From assembly GCA_016169945.1 (NCBI GenBank), contig JADLSH010000113.1:1612001-1676000 (forward strand): DNA of 64,000 nt. Reading direction: 5' to 3'. The translations under genes and the position numbers were made by a program. Source of the stretch: Trachythela sp. YZ-2020 (taxonomy: Eukaryota; Cnidaria; Anthozoa; Malacalcyonacea; Clavulariidae). Of the stretch, positions 48,219 through 60,900 are shown piece by piece. Each line of letters opens with the position of its first letter. Position 1 is the first letter of the stretch. The notes below the pieces were generated by a model, which had not been told where the DNA came from, searched no databases, and saw only the letters and a list, made by a program, of their open reading frames with translations.

Positions 48219-51200
48219 CTATGTGTACAAGTATGTTACGACTGCATAAAAATGGCACGCCGCACCACAGACCACAAAGAGATGCCATAACGCATGCGCA
48301 AAAGGTATGCGCCCGTCACATTTGTACAAGGGTACACCTAAGACGTAGAATGCACCGCCCAATACCAGCTCTTTCACTGCTTTGGATTCACGCTGGAAAT
48401 AAAAACGATATTAAAGAGCATGTAAAGTCCATTCTGCGCATGTGCTATGGGGGGGGGGGGTCCCGCGATGTAAACAATGCCCAAATTTCGAGTTGTTTCG
48501 ACTAAAATTCGACATCTTCTAAATCAGAAACTCGAATCTGTATTTATTTAAAGCATAGCGAACCAGAACACATCATAATTTTTTAAATATAGCGTGTTTA
48601 AAATGTAAACAAATGGACATTGCCGGTTTGTTTACATCGGGACTTTACATCACCTTCAATATACAGTTAAGAAATACGGGTAATGAGTGCTCTATTCTCG
48701 CTTGACTAAGGACAAATGAGTCAGATGTTGTGGAGCAGAGGTGGCCGTGACTGCAACAGGGCTAAAAACTGCCTTCCACTCGTATCCGGCGAATATGCAC
48801 ACATGCAACACATGCGAACTTTTGAAAACAGGCATACTTACAGCAAAATAAAGAGAAAATGACGGACAGATACCAATAACAAGATATAATATAATTTCAA
48901 TCATCTTGTACCTATAAATCAATAAAAATGTCCAATTTTTATTTCAGCATAAAACTAAACAATTTTTGTGTTCAAGACTTCTCACTTATCTCAGTTTTCT
49001 ATGTATGGCTTATGTAACGTTTAAAAGTAAAAATAAAATTACGACGCTTTGAGCGAAGGCCCTTCGTGACAAGTTTACCGATTCAGTGTTAATTTCTCCA
49101 GTTTGCAAATAATGTATTAATAGGCATTCACTTAAGCCCTGGAAAGGGTGAGAGTTGACGAGAGTTGTAACTAACTCTCATTCACTCTTAATACCATCTC
49201 AGAACGCAATAATGTTGCGAGAAAAATCTCGCATGTAAAACGAGGAGAATTTTCATGCAACATTGTTGCCTAATCATCAATAATCATCTAGTTTCCAGGC
49301 CTTCATTTAACGTTTTTTCTTTTTCAGAGGAAATAATATTTATAGCTTCTTCACTTTCCGCCATTTTGTTTATGTTTCCCGCCATTTCGAAGTACAAACA
49401 AAGACCTCTGGGTAAAATAAACAAAAATCTGAGCAACAATGTTGTGTGGATTTGACGTCCGTTCATAAACTTTCAACATTTTTCCACAACAATTTTGCTG
49501 TTGAAAATTGTCCACAAGCACCATGTTACACGCGAGATGGTGTTGAAAATTGTCCACAAGCACCATGTTACACGCGAGATGGTGTTGAAAATTGTCCACA
49601 AGCACCATGTTACACGCGAGATGGTGTTGAAAATTGTCCACAAGCACCATGTTACACGCGAGATGGTGTTGAAAATTGTCCACAAGCACCATGTTACACG
49701 CGAGATGGTGTTGAAAATTGTCCACAAGCACAATGTTACACGCGAGATGGTGTTGAAAATTGTTCACAAGCACCATGTTACACGCGAGATGGTGTTGAAA
49801 ATTGTCCACAAGCACCATGTTACACGCGAGATGGTGTTGAAAATTGTCCACAAGCACCATGTTACACGCGAGATGGTGTTGAAAATTGTCCACAAGCACC
49901 ATGTTACACGCGAGATGGTGTTGAAACATTACCTTTATGTTCCGTGCAACATTACCTTTATGCACTCTCATAAACTCTCGTCACCTTTGATCTGGTTCAA
50001 ATTTTGATGAGAGTTGATGAGAGTTTTTGCTACGTGTGGTAATATCCACTCAGTCAACTCTCATGGAACTCTTGTTCTCGTTTGACCGGGGGACGAGAGT
50101 TGATGAAACTCTCATGCAAACTCTCGCTTGCCAATTACTCTCATCAACTCTCATCCTCGTTTGTCCGGGGGGCTTTAGACTAAAAAATGAAACAAAACTG
50201 AAACTGTCTTACTTCTCGTAAAAGAGAACAGTGTAGATCGTTCCCAGGACAGCTCCTGACCACAATAACCAGGTGACAGTCTCGCCAACATATCCAACAT
50301 CTTGCAGTAACAACCTATATTTATACAAAAACTTGTCTTAAAACTCTAAACATTAATAAATTATATACAAACTAACAGTGGTGGATCCAGCCAGCATTTT
50401 TTAGGGAGGTGCAGCCGAGCAAGGGAGCACACCGAACCCTGCACTGGCCAGCAGTGTGCCGCCACGCCAGTGGAAAAAATTGTAAATATGGGTATTTTGA
50501 ACTAGTGCTGCCTTGAATGAAAAAAATTAAGTTGGTCTAAGACTAGTAACAAATTTTGAATACCTCAAACGTTTTGATAAATATATATAAATCCACCACT
50601 GCAAACTAACCTACTCGTACATACATTTGCGCAGTACACTCGTCACAAAATCAAGCGGTTTCATTTTGCGCACCCTATTCGCGCAGTTTTAAATCGAGTG
50701 CAATGTTATCGTTATATTATGACAGCAGTAAATACCACATGTTATAAGAATTCATTTAGTGCAAGTTATTAATTGATGAAAACAGAGTTGCCAAAAAGCT
50801 GCGAGTATGTGGGTACCCACCCGTGAGGAAGGTTTACTAGCATTGAGGAAGTTTGAAAGTGAAACACTGAATGAAACATTGCAAAGCAGTAAGTACTAGA
50901 CTAGTCAGGCTACTATTAACAGACAGCACTCAGTCAGACTATAGCCGCCCGGCACTCACGCCAAAGCAGACTCTTCCGCCCGGCACTTGAAAGGTTTCAA
51001 ATATGCAGTACGAAAACCCCAATGTTGTATACTTTGTAATAGATATTTTATACAAGTAATTTTGTATTGTTTATCTTGGCGAATTTTGTTCTTTAAACGT
51101 TAGTATTAGATGAAATTCAGTACTACAATGCGCACAATATTAGTTTTTGGTGATTTGGAGAAATACGCTATCGCCCACAGCCAGAAAGACGTCTGACGAA

Positions 51201-53697
51201 CGGCTCTAATCACTTTGCACTTTGTTAATCGATGTTGCGCTTCAAGCTACTCTGAGTTCTGTCGATCAAGTTTTAAAAGTTGTCGGCAGGGTGGGTGGGG
51301 GTCATGCCCTCAGGACTGCAGGTACCCGGCACTCACATGGTCCTGGGCAGAACCCAGGATGCAAGTGTTTGATCTCAATTAAGAAAAATATAAAATCATT
51401 AACCTGTTTATCTAAAAAGTTACTGCAATTTTCAGTTAATTCAGTTCGGATACGTCTCTTTTCTTCTATTATTTGGAAATTTAGGCACTGGATTGATTGA
51501 TCAGAGAATCAATTTATACGATTATTCAAAGAGTACAAATTTATTGCAGAACTGTAATATTCCCTACCATGGCATATAGGAAGCTGCAATGAAGCCATAA
51601 ATAATGAAACGATCACCAAGATGAAGAAACCAACGCAATGTACTAAAGTTAAAATGATCCCACATTACTACTGTATCACATGTATAGACATTTTACCCAT
51701 ATGGACATGGACCCATATGGACATTTTACCCATATGGACATTTTATCCATATGGACATTTTACCCATATGGACATTTTATCCATATGGACATTTTACCCA
51801 TATGGACATTTTACCCATATGGACATTTTACCCATATGGACATTTTACCCATATGGACATGGACCCATATGGACATTTTACCCATATGGATATTTTACCC
51901 ATATGGACATTTTACCCATATGGACATTTTATCCAAATGGACATTTTACCCATATGGAGATTCACCCATATGGACATTTTACCAATATGGACATTTTATC
52001 CATATGGACATTTTTACCCATATGGACATTTTACCCATATGGACATTTTACCCATATGGACATTTTACCCATATGGACATTTCACCCATATGGACATTTT
52101 ACCCATATGGACATTTCACCCATATGGACATTTTACCCATATGGACATTTTACCCATATGGACATTTTACCCATATGGACATTTCACCCATATGGACATT
52201 TTACCCATATGGACATTTTACCCATATGGACATTTTACCCATATGGACATTTTACCCATATGGACATTTTACCCATATGGACATTTTACCCATATGGACA
52301 TTTTACCCATATGGACATTTCACCCATATGGACATTTCACCCATAAGGACATTTTACCCATATGGACATTAATTGCCCATATGGACATTAATTGCCCATA
52401 TGGACATTAATTGCCCATATTTGTTGGACATTTTACCCATATGGACATGGACCCTATTAATGGGTTGAGTTACATCAGTTACTACATACCTGAATCTATT
52501 TGACAAACATACAGCATGGTACATTGATGAGAAAGTAAAGAGACAAACCATACCAATACCATACATCCAGGCAACAAAATTATGTAAGGATGTTGTAGAT
52601 AAGTGTGATAAGAGAACTACACCTGCCATAGCTGGGAATATGAATGCCTAAAGAATATAATGGTCAAAATAACAGCAGAGGTTAATGTGGGTTCTTTGGG
52701 TGGAATCCAGCGAGATTTTCCAGAGGGGAGGGGGTGGGTGTTATTGATAGGTTTCGATAAGTGAGAGTGGAGAACTACATCTATAGGTGTAGGAGGACAG
52801 TGCTGATTTTCCAAGGGCAGCACATCCCGACTTTTCCTTTGCAACTGTCACTATCATCACCGCATAAAGCTCAGTCGACCTCCCTTAAGGTACGTTCACA
52901 CACAGCAATTTGTCGGGTCGATTTTAGGTTTTGCTGAATGTTAATGACGAATATTTTCAGTTGATGATATCACCAGATGACGTTTGCCACGTATTTTTCA
53001 AATATCATTAACGTGCATCTGAAACCGGCCCGACAAATCGCACGTGAACGTACCTTTACTCTCTACCATTAGGGTGTAGTAAAGGCAATGTGTTTGGGTA
53101 GACACTTTGACTTTGCCGACAAGTGTGTGGTCTGGAAGTTTGATGGAGAAAATATCTTTAAATTACTTACAGCATGTGTGCAACAATTAGCAATTTGTTC
53201 ATGTTGAGTTGGACAATATGTTTTATTCTTTTTAGCTGGAGGGTTCATATACCTAAAATCAAAATATTATAATCAGAAATTACAAATCAGAAAGCTATAA
53301 GCACTGCTGTTTGCATCAAAGGACGATTGGTCAGAAGTAAATACAAATATTCTCATGTGAAATTTCAATGTTTGGAACGAGCATTTGAAGGTTTCAATCA
53401 GCTCAGTAGTTAAGTAGTATAGGTATATTAAAATCAAACCACAAAATTTGGCCTCAAATTATATTTTATTGCTAGTCTATCAAGAGCTATAAACATGAAA
53501 ATTATAAAAACGAAAACAATAGCACAATACTAAATTACAGTGAGTACAATTAAATAGTATTAATTAACATTTAACAATATTAAAAGGACCGATATTTTGT
53601 ACTCACAGACCTGTCAATTATCATCTATCAAAAAAAATAAAAATAATAAAACATTTTACACTACATACCTTGCAAAACGCGTCCTAGCAAAAGCCAT
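48219..53697 (-). CDS. MMD: Monocyte-to-macrophage differentiation factor (MMD/PAQR10-11), complete, 7 exons
   Basis: Seven-helix PAQR-family (hemolysin III-like) membrane protein. In vertebrates MMD and MMD2 sit in Golgi/endolysosomal membranes and influence Ras signalling and lipid handling. Minus-strand exons: 53697-53669, 53252-53171, 52647-52490, 51642-51568, 50314-50213, 48911-48842, 48392-48219. All phases join, giving 690 nt, or 229 aa (human MMD is 238). Family signatures are EQIANCCTHA (28-37), SSMYHAV with His81, LHLGDRFIIYGFIAASY (HxxDR motif at 97-101) and HALWHLF with His205 and His209, the presumed metal-binding histidines. The N-terminus RYMNPPAKK also matches MMD. Intron 3 holds the 17-bp minisatellite and intron 5 the 42-bp one. 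MMD versus MMD2 cannot be decided. Confidence 0.94.
49137..50173. mobile_element. GGTCAAACGAG-family element containing a 42-bp minisatellite
   Basis: Starts TTAAGCCCTGGAAAGGGTGA then GAGTTGACGAG. It ends with ACGTGTGGTAATATCCACTC, TGTTCTCGTTTGACCGGGGG, CATCCTCGTTTGTCCGGGG and GGGCTTTAGAC. These are the modules of the elements at 19430 and 31437, with different tandem repeats inside. It lies in MMD intron 5, about 40 bp from the 3' end of exon 5 (50213). Confidence 0.65.
49497..49925. repeat. 42-bp minisatellite, ten copies
   Basis: Ten almost identical units of 42 bp (GAAAATTGTCCACAAGCACC then ATGTTACACGCGAGATGGTG). Only two single-base variants were seen (ACAATG and TTCACA). Because 42 is a multiple of three, long repeat-peptide frames occur on both strands; these are not genes. 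Confidence 0.97.
51693..52450. repeat. 17-bp minisatellite ACCCATATGGACATTTT, ~44 copies
   Basis: A highly homogeneous array in MMD intron 3, between exons at 52490 and 51642. Each unit carries the palindrome CATATG. It has no stop in any forward frame, so three overlapping reading frames each encode the same cyclic 17-residue peptide; this is a repeat effect, not coding evidence. A few units are variant (GGACATGG, TTCACCC, AATTGCCC). Confidence 0.97.
52887..53057. mobile_element. MITE with AAGGTACGTTCACAC ends, copy C
   Basis: Same family and orientation as 41401-41570. It lies in the MMD intron between exons 2 and 3. Confidence 0.8.
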
Positions 53698-53849
53698 ATT
53701 TGTTTGATGCTAAAAACTACATTGATTTTTGAACAAGACCGAGCCCGAATGACAAATATTACGACATCCAGACAAAGAGAAATAATTATGCATCATTTCA
53801 GTGATTTTCAGATGTTTATGCATAAATTATCATATAAATTAGGGTTCTG

Positions 53850-54480
53850 CCGTCGTTTGCATCTATGGATGAACAGTCGCACAAAACAATGTCTTAAGGC
53901 CGGGCTCCACTTGCACGTACGTACGCACAATTGCACGCACGTATGTGTTTATACTTTCGTGAAATTTGACGGCCGCACAGAAAGTAGAATACAGTTCTAC
54001 TGTCATACGTACAAAAAGTTAGCCGCGACGGTCAAGATTAGCGATCATTTTCGAGTCACAGAGCACTTGCACGTACGGCCAGCGCGGCCGATTTTGCGCA
54101 TGCTCTGTGACTCGAAAATGATCGCTAATCTTGACCGTCGCGGCTAACTTTTTGTACGTATGACAGTAGAACTGTATTCTACTTTCTGTGCGGCCATCAA
54201 GTTTTTAACCAATCAAATTTCACGAAAGTATAAACACGTACGTGCGTGCAATTGTGCGTTTGATGCGTTCACGGGCATTTGATAGGTTTAATTCACGTTG
54301 AAATGACGCGGGCAATCTGTTCCGCCAATCACGTTGAACTAACCTCACGCTGATTGGTTGAGCCGATTAACATTTTCAAATGCTCTTACAAGAATTGAAT
54401 TTTCACATAGATAGAATTTTCACAAGAAGCTAGACAATGTTTTTATGTGCGACTGTTAATCAATAGATGCAAAGGACAGT
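53850..54480. mobile_element. MITE-like element (copy 2) split by a hairpin insertion
   Basis: The ends match the element at 2579-2815 (GCCGTCGTTTGCATCTATGG, GATGAACAGTCGCACA / TTTTTATGTGCGACTGTTAA). The middle is interrupted by the 53924-54258 hairpin and flanking GTACG-rich sequence. It occupies most of the 1.3-kb interval between MMD and EME1. Confidence 0.6.
53924..54258. repeat. Large near-perfect hairpin (~140-bp arms)
   Basis: The left arm 53924-54065 and the right arm 54101-54258 are almost exact inverted copies around a 35-base GC-rich loop. The main difference is a ~16-base extra segment (about CATCAAGTTTTTAACC) in the right arm. The ends are CGCACAATTGCACGCACGTA and its complement. 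Confidence 0.92.
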
Positions 54481-54534
54481 ATTTGTGTAAACGTAGATCA
54501 AGTGGCGGGGTGCAGGGCTGATGTAAATGCACAT

Positions 54535-54540
54535 TTTATT
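54535..54540 (-). terminator. Possible EME1 polyadenylation signal
   Basis: AATAAA on the minus strand, 445 bases after the EME1 stop. It is the first such hexamer noticed downstream; without transcript data it is only a candidate. Confidence 0.3.
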
Positions 54541-54984
54541 GAACTATTCTATTCAACTGCCGATATCTCCCCCCTTGCTAGCCTACGTCGTAGACCATAC
54601 GTACTCGGTTCCTATGAAAAAACTTGGTCAATATTTAAGCCAATGTCTAATTGCTTATATATAGAAGTTGTTCAGTTGTAATTTTTATAATCCCTTCTCT
54701 GATAGAGTGAAAAAAATAATAGCTAAATCAAATGCGTTGAACTAAAAGACATCAACCTAATCTGCCTGTCGCCATCCCACTTACTCGCATATGTACCATT
54801 GCATATATACAGTATTATTTAAATGCTTGGTTACCTTTGTTTCATTCTCTGCTTACATTATCAGAACAGTGGTAACTAGGCATGTGAGTTATCCGAAAAT
54901 GTAAATTTTGTGACAACGACCATAAACATGTGTTAGCTAATTAGATTTATCCTCTATGTTTCTTCCCAATTGTAAAATTTGTTT

Positions 54985-57900
54985 CTATCCTTTTACTAAA
55001 TCGCTATTTTCTTTGGAATGAAAGAGTATATAAAACCGTTTCGATAACTCTGGTCCAATCCTTCTGCTTGTCGCCAGCGAACCACCTCCTCTCCGAACCT
55101 GAAATGATTTAAATGAAAACATATATTGCACATGTTTAACTAAGGATGAGCCACACTATACCTCTAGGGAAAACAGTTGAGAACTGATAGATCTTTCCAG
55201 TATAAATAACGTTAGTTTAGGTTTCCTCCTGTAGTAACACTGGATCAATAAGAGATGACTCTTGCTGGATCTCTAGGTAGGATAGTTTAGAACTGATAGA
55301 ACTATCCAGTATCAATACAGTTAGTTTAGTTTAGGTTTCCTCCTGTATAGTAACACTGGATCAATAAGAGATGACTCTTACTGGACCTCTAGGGAGAACA
55401 GTTTAGAACTGATAGAGCTATCCAGTATAAATGAAGTTAGTTTAGTTTAGGTTTCTTCCTGTAGTAACACTGGATCAATAAAGAATGCCTCTTACTGGAC
55501 CTCTAGAGAGAACAGTTTAGAACTGATAGAACTATCCAGTATCAATACAGTTAGTTTAGTTCAAATTTCCTCCTGTAGTAACACTGGATCAATAAGGAAT
55601 GCCTCTTACTAGACCTCTAGGGAGAACAGTTTAGAACTGATTGAGCTATCCAGTATAAATAAAGTTAGTTTAGTTTAGGTTTCCTCCTGTAGTAACACTG
55701 GATCAATAAGAGGAGACTCTTACTGGACCTCTAGGGAGAACAGTTTAGAACTGATAGAACTATCCAGTATCAATACAGTTAGTTTAGTTCAAATTTCCTC
55801 CTGTAGTAATTACCACTGGATCAATAAGGAATGCCTCTTACTAGACCTCTAGGGAGAACAGTTTAGAACTGATAGAACTATCCAGTATCAATACAGTTAG
55901 TTTAGTTCAAATTTCCTCCTGTAGTAATTACCACTGGATCAATAAGGGATGCCTCTTACTGGACCTCTAGGGAGAACAGTTTAGAACTGATTGAGCTATC
56001 CAGTATAAACAAAGTTATTTTAGCTTTAACCGTACCAAAACATCTTCCAGCAACAACATGGCATCTCGTAAAGAATGACATTGTTCATACGTTTGTTTCA
56101 AAAGTTGTGGTGAAGGATATTCTGTCACGATTGCGGCGGCCATTTCACGAGAGACGTTTCTAAATTGCTGTATCTGTTGTTGCCAAACATTCACCATGCC
56201 CTGACCATCTTTCGATACCTGTAAGAATAATTTCTTTAGCTTTAACTGCTTTTCGTTCACTCTTACTTTTCCCCTTTTCTTTCATCCTCGATACAAATAT
56301 AATAAATAATAAAGACTTTATTTAAACTGTTAAAAATCCCATCAGCAAAGCTGCTGGTATAAACGGGAGAACAGTGATTACAATTATCAACGTCACACTT
56401 ATTTTATATACAATATAAACATTCATATTCTTATACGCTACAAATATGAGACCTATTGTCAAGTTCTAAAAGATGCGTATAAACAGTACGTTTAAATTTT
56501 GAGAAGGATATCATTTCTCTAATGTTTAAAGGTAAAGACTTCCAGTCTTTTGCACCAGCATACTTGAATGTTGATTGACAGATATACTGCTGTTTTACAG
56601 ATATAGTTTACTCACCTTTAGAGAAGTCTTATCCAATCGATCCAAACAGAATCCAAGTCCGTCTGTTAAAGATTTCCTTCAAACAAAAATTAAACAAACA
56701 GATAATAAAGACATACTCGGACAAAAACCTCAGAGATGGCAGATGCGGTTAGATGCCCCTTATCTCTGAGTTAAGACCGCTATACAGCAGGGGTCGGTTG
56801 TATGAACGCCGGATAGCACTATCCACCGGATAGCGAATCTTCCAACCTTAAGTTAAAGTTTCTTTTTATTAATTGTGGGGTCTACATTCGTAGTTTTATA
56901 GCTTTTGGAGCATTTTTACAACAGTCGAAAAATTCGCTATCCGGCCTTGATACAACCGCCCCCAGGTCGAAGGCAGGGATTTACTCAGGTGGGGACGTGT
57001 GGTAAAGCCAGTGTAAGTTGAGATTGGTTGGTTCTCTCCTGTGCTTCGAGGGTTTTTCTCCGGGTACTCCGGTTTTCCTCCCTCGCTAATAGCTATAACT
57101 ACAGTAGCTAACATTCGGACACTTTTGTCAGTTGGGTTGTAAAACTGTTAAGGCTTTCCGTGCACATCAGAATGGTAAACACAAGAAGCTAGACTTGGCT
57201 TTCTATTCAGCATGAAAAACTTCAACATAGGATTCCGACATTGGAGCGAAGACCGGTGGTAACTCTCTGGAAGGACCTTCGTTTGAAATGTCGAAATCAA
57301 TTTTTCAGGCTGACAAGAACTGATGTCCACCAGGGCGCGAAATAACGTCCGGTCAACGGACAATGTCCGGCCAAAATGAGTAGTTGTCCGGTCAAACTCT
57401 CGCATGACGGGTCATTTTGACCGGCTACTTTTTAAAGTTTACATGTAATTCAGTTGCTAAATAAAGCGAACGAGCAAACTATTTTCATGCAATTTTCTCA
57501 TGGATTAAGTTTCGAAGTTGCTGACAAGTGAAAATAGTAATAATTATTTGTTCATTTCGTCTGATGTTGCGTTTACTTTGAATAATATTTACTGTACGGA
57601 CTTTACAATAAAACTCAGAAGTGATTCTTGACTTCTACAGACATTTTTCTAGGCTTTAGTTTAGCTGAATAATTTGACCGGCCAGAAATGCGGGATATTC
57701 GAGCTAAAGTTGGTTTGACCGGTCACCTTGACCGGCAACCCTCCAGCCGTTATTTCGCGCCCTGGTCCACGAAAAGTATTTTTTGAAATCATCCTTAGAT
57801 GCAAACGACGTGCATCATACTTAAAAGGTCTTTCCGCAACAGCTTTCGTAAACACCGCAATCTTCAAAGCAACATCTTCGTCAGCCTCACATTGGTAGAC

Positions 57901-60900
57901 ACAAACGTTTGTTTTTATTTGTAGATCAACCAGAGCCTCTTCTAGATCAGTTCTCGTTACATCAAGTACTGGCTGTGTTTTCTTTTTTCGTCTTTTCCGC
58001 GTGCCATCTTCTACGGCGGGCTCACCAACAGCTGCAGTACGGAAAGCTCTCTGTTGTTTCAATTTAACATTTCTAAAGTGAACAGTGGCAAAGTGGTCAT
58101 TGTACGCTCTGTGACCGAGGTTTGATTCCAGCAATATGCAGTTGTCTGATTATAATTTCACCTCAGTCGCGTGTGAGAAGAATGCTTCTAGTTTGACTCT
58201 ACCATGCACGACAGCTTTTCTTTATGTACTCGAGTTTCCTCAGCAATAAGAGATGGGCTTGCTGGACCTCTAGGGAGAATAGTTTAGAAGATTTATTAAT
58301 ATAAATAAAGTTAGTTTAGTTTAGGTTTCCTCCTGTAGTAACATTTGATCAATAAGGGACGGCTCTTACTGGACCTCTAGAGAGAACAGTTTAGAACTGA
58401 TAGAGTTTTGGCCAAATGATAACAAACCAGCAAAAAGATATATAGATTTAAAAGATTTAACCTCGCCTGTTTCAAAGTAGAGTACTGGTAACAAGTAGTG
58501 TTAAGACTAATATATAGATTGTATCCAGTACCTCATATATTTCTCCTGTCCACTGATAAGAAAAGTGACTTTCTTTCCACGGTAAATACTCTTGACTTTT
58601 TTTGTAAAATCCACCAACGTCTCAGGTAATTCTTCAATATTTTCACGTCCGCCTACATAACCCTGAAGAAATAATCGAACGCTTCAGTTTTCTACAAGAA
58701 TCAATTTTTGCAAGTAAAACTATTTGTATTGGATAGCCCTATCAGCTCTATAAAATGATCTACCTAAAGTGGTTCAGTAATTTAAGAAATTGTCTGCAAA
58801 GTTGAAAAAACTAAATGGCCTCACCTGTTTGAAAGAGAAGACCATTTCAGCAAACTGTTCTGCATTTAGAACAATGAGCACTTCATTTTCTTCTTTACGA
58901 CAACCTGATGACGTTATCTGGAGAGATAATATAGAAGTCTTATCACTACCTAGTCCAGTGTTACTACAGGAGGAAACCTAAACTAAACTAACTTCATTTA
59001 TACTGGATAGCTCCATCAGTTCTAAACTGTTCTCCCTAGAGGTCCAGTAAGAGTCATCCTTTATTGATCCGGTGTTACTACAGGAGGAAACCTAAACTAA
59101 ACTAACTTTATTTATACTGGATAGCTCCATCAGTTCTAAACTGTTCTCCCTAGAGGTCCGGTAAGAATCATCCTTTATTGATCCGGTGTTACTACAGGAG
59201 GAAACCTAAACTAAACTAACTTTATTTATACTGGATAGCTCTATCAGTTCTAAACTGTTCTTCCTAGAGGTCCAGTAAGAGCCATCTCGTATTGATCCAG
59301 TGTTACTACAGGAGGAAACCTAAACTAAACTAACTCTATTTATACTGGATAGCTCTATCAGTTCTAAACTGTTCTTCCTAGAGGTCCAGTAAGAGTCATC
59401 TCTTATTGATCCAGTGTTACCACAGAAGGAAACCTAAACTAAACTAACTCTATTTATACTGGATAGCTCTATCAGTTCTAAACTGTTCTTCCTAGAGGTC
59501 CAGTAAGAGTCATCTCTTATTGATCCAGTGTTACTACAGAAGGAAACCTAAACTAAACTAACTCTATTTATGCGGAATAGCTCTATCAGTTCTAAACTGT
59601 TCTTCCTAGAGGTCCAGTAAGAGTCATCTCTTATTGATCCAGTGTTACTACAGGAGGAAACCTAAACTAAACTAACTCTATTTATACTGGATAGCTCTAT
59701 CAGTTCTAAACTGTTCTTCCTAGAGGTCCAGTAAGAGTCATCTCTTATTGATCCAGTGTTACTACAGGAGGAAACCTAAACTAAACTAACTCTATTTATA
59801 CTGGATAGCTCTATCAGTTCTAAACTGTTCTTCCTAGAGGTCCAGTAAGAGTCATCTCTTATTGATCCAGTGTTACTACAGGAGGAAACCTAAACTACAC
59901 TAACTTTATTTATACTGGATACTACTATTAGTTCTAAACTGTTCTCGCTAGAGGTCAAGTAAGATTCATCCCCTATTGATCCAGTGTTACTCCAGGAGGA
60001 AACCTAAACTAAACTAACTTTATTTATACTGGATAGCTCTATCAGTTCTAAACTGTTCTTCCTAGAGGTCCAGTAAGGGCCATCCCTTATTGATCCAGTG
60101 TTACCACAGGAGGAAACCTAAACTAAACCAACTGTATTTATACTAGATAACTCTATTAGTTCTAAACTGTTCTTCCAAATGAGAGCAATCCCTTATTGTT
60201 CCAGTGCTACTATAGGAGCAAACAGTATCTAGAGAAAACCTGAGGTGTTTGGTAGAGTCAAACTGGAAGCACTCTTCTCACATGCAACTGGAGCAAAATT
60301 ATAATCAGACAACAGCATATTACAGCAATCGATTCCAAGGACACCTAACTCTACCTTCAACTCGCCCTCTTCGACAGAGTGTTGTACGGTCGTTCTCTGC
60401 CACGACACGCTTCCTGGATACGGCTGAGGCGTGATGACATAATTAGCTTCCATTGAAAACAATTTTTGCAGGATGAGATTTGTGTCTGGGTCAGGCGCTT
60501 CCTCTGGGAACAGAGCTGGATCCAAGTGTGCTGTTATAAACTACAGTAGAGTATACAATATTCATATTTATTTACAGCCTGCGTACTTACAGCCACCGCG
60601 TTTATATAGTGAACATTTCTCAAGGATGTTTGGAACAAAAGCCATTTTTCAAGACACACGTAAAAACGCACAAGTTGTAACAAATCTGCAGCAGACTTGT
60701 ACCGATGCTGTTTCAACAACTTGTTATCAGGATGTGTGTTCGCACCGCTTGTTCCCAGCTTGTTGACAACTTGCCACAAGGTCGTTGACTCAACAGACTT
60801 GTTACAAGTTGTTCCAACAACTTGTTATCGTCCTGCAATTCAAGAACTTGTTAACAAGTTGTGAGTGACAACCTTGTAGCAACTTGATAAAATGACAACA

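Noticed and set aside
48692..48922. Extension of MMD exon 6 to a stop at 48692
   Set aside because: The GTAAGT donor at 48841 joins in phase to a downstream exon (48392-48219) carrying the conserved HALWHLF motif.
49497..49925. CRISPR-like regular direct repeats
   Set aside because: The 42-bp units are contiguous with no spacers, and the DNA is animal nuclear.
49351..50007. Repeat proteins such as VENCPQAPCYTRDG in several frames
   Set aside because: They are by-products of the 42-bp minisatellite in an MMD intron, open on both strands.
51621..52410. Three overlapping ~220-240-aa frames
   Set aside because: All read the same 17-bp minisatellite and lie within an MMD intron on the opposite strand.
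53704..54147. 147-aa plus-strand frame between MMD and EME1
   Set aside because: It covers one arm and the loop of the large hairpin and shows no family similarity.
56896..57114. 72-aa minus-strand frame
   Set aside because: It is antisense to a SINE fragment within an EME1 intron.
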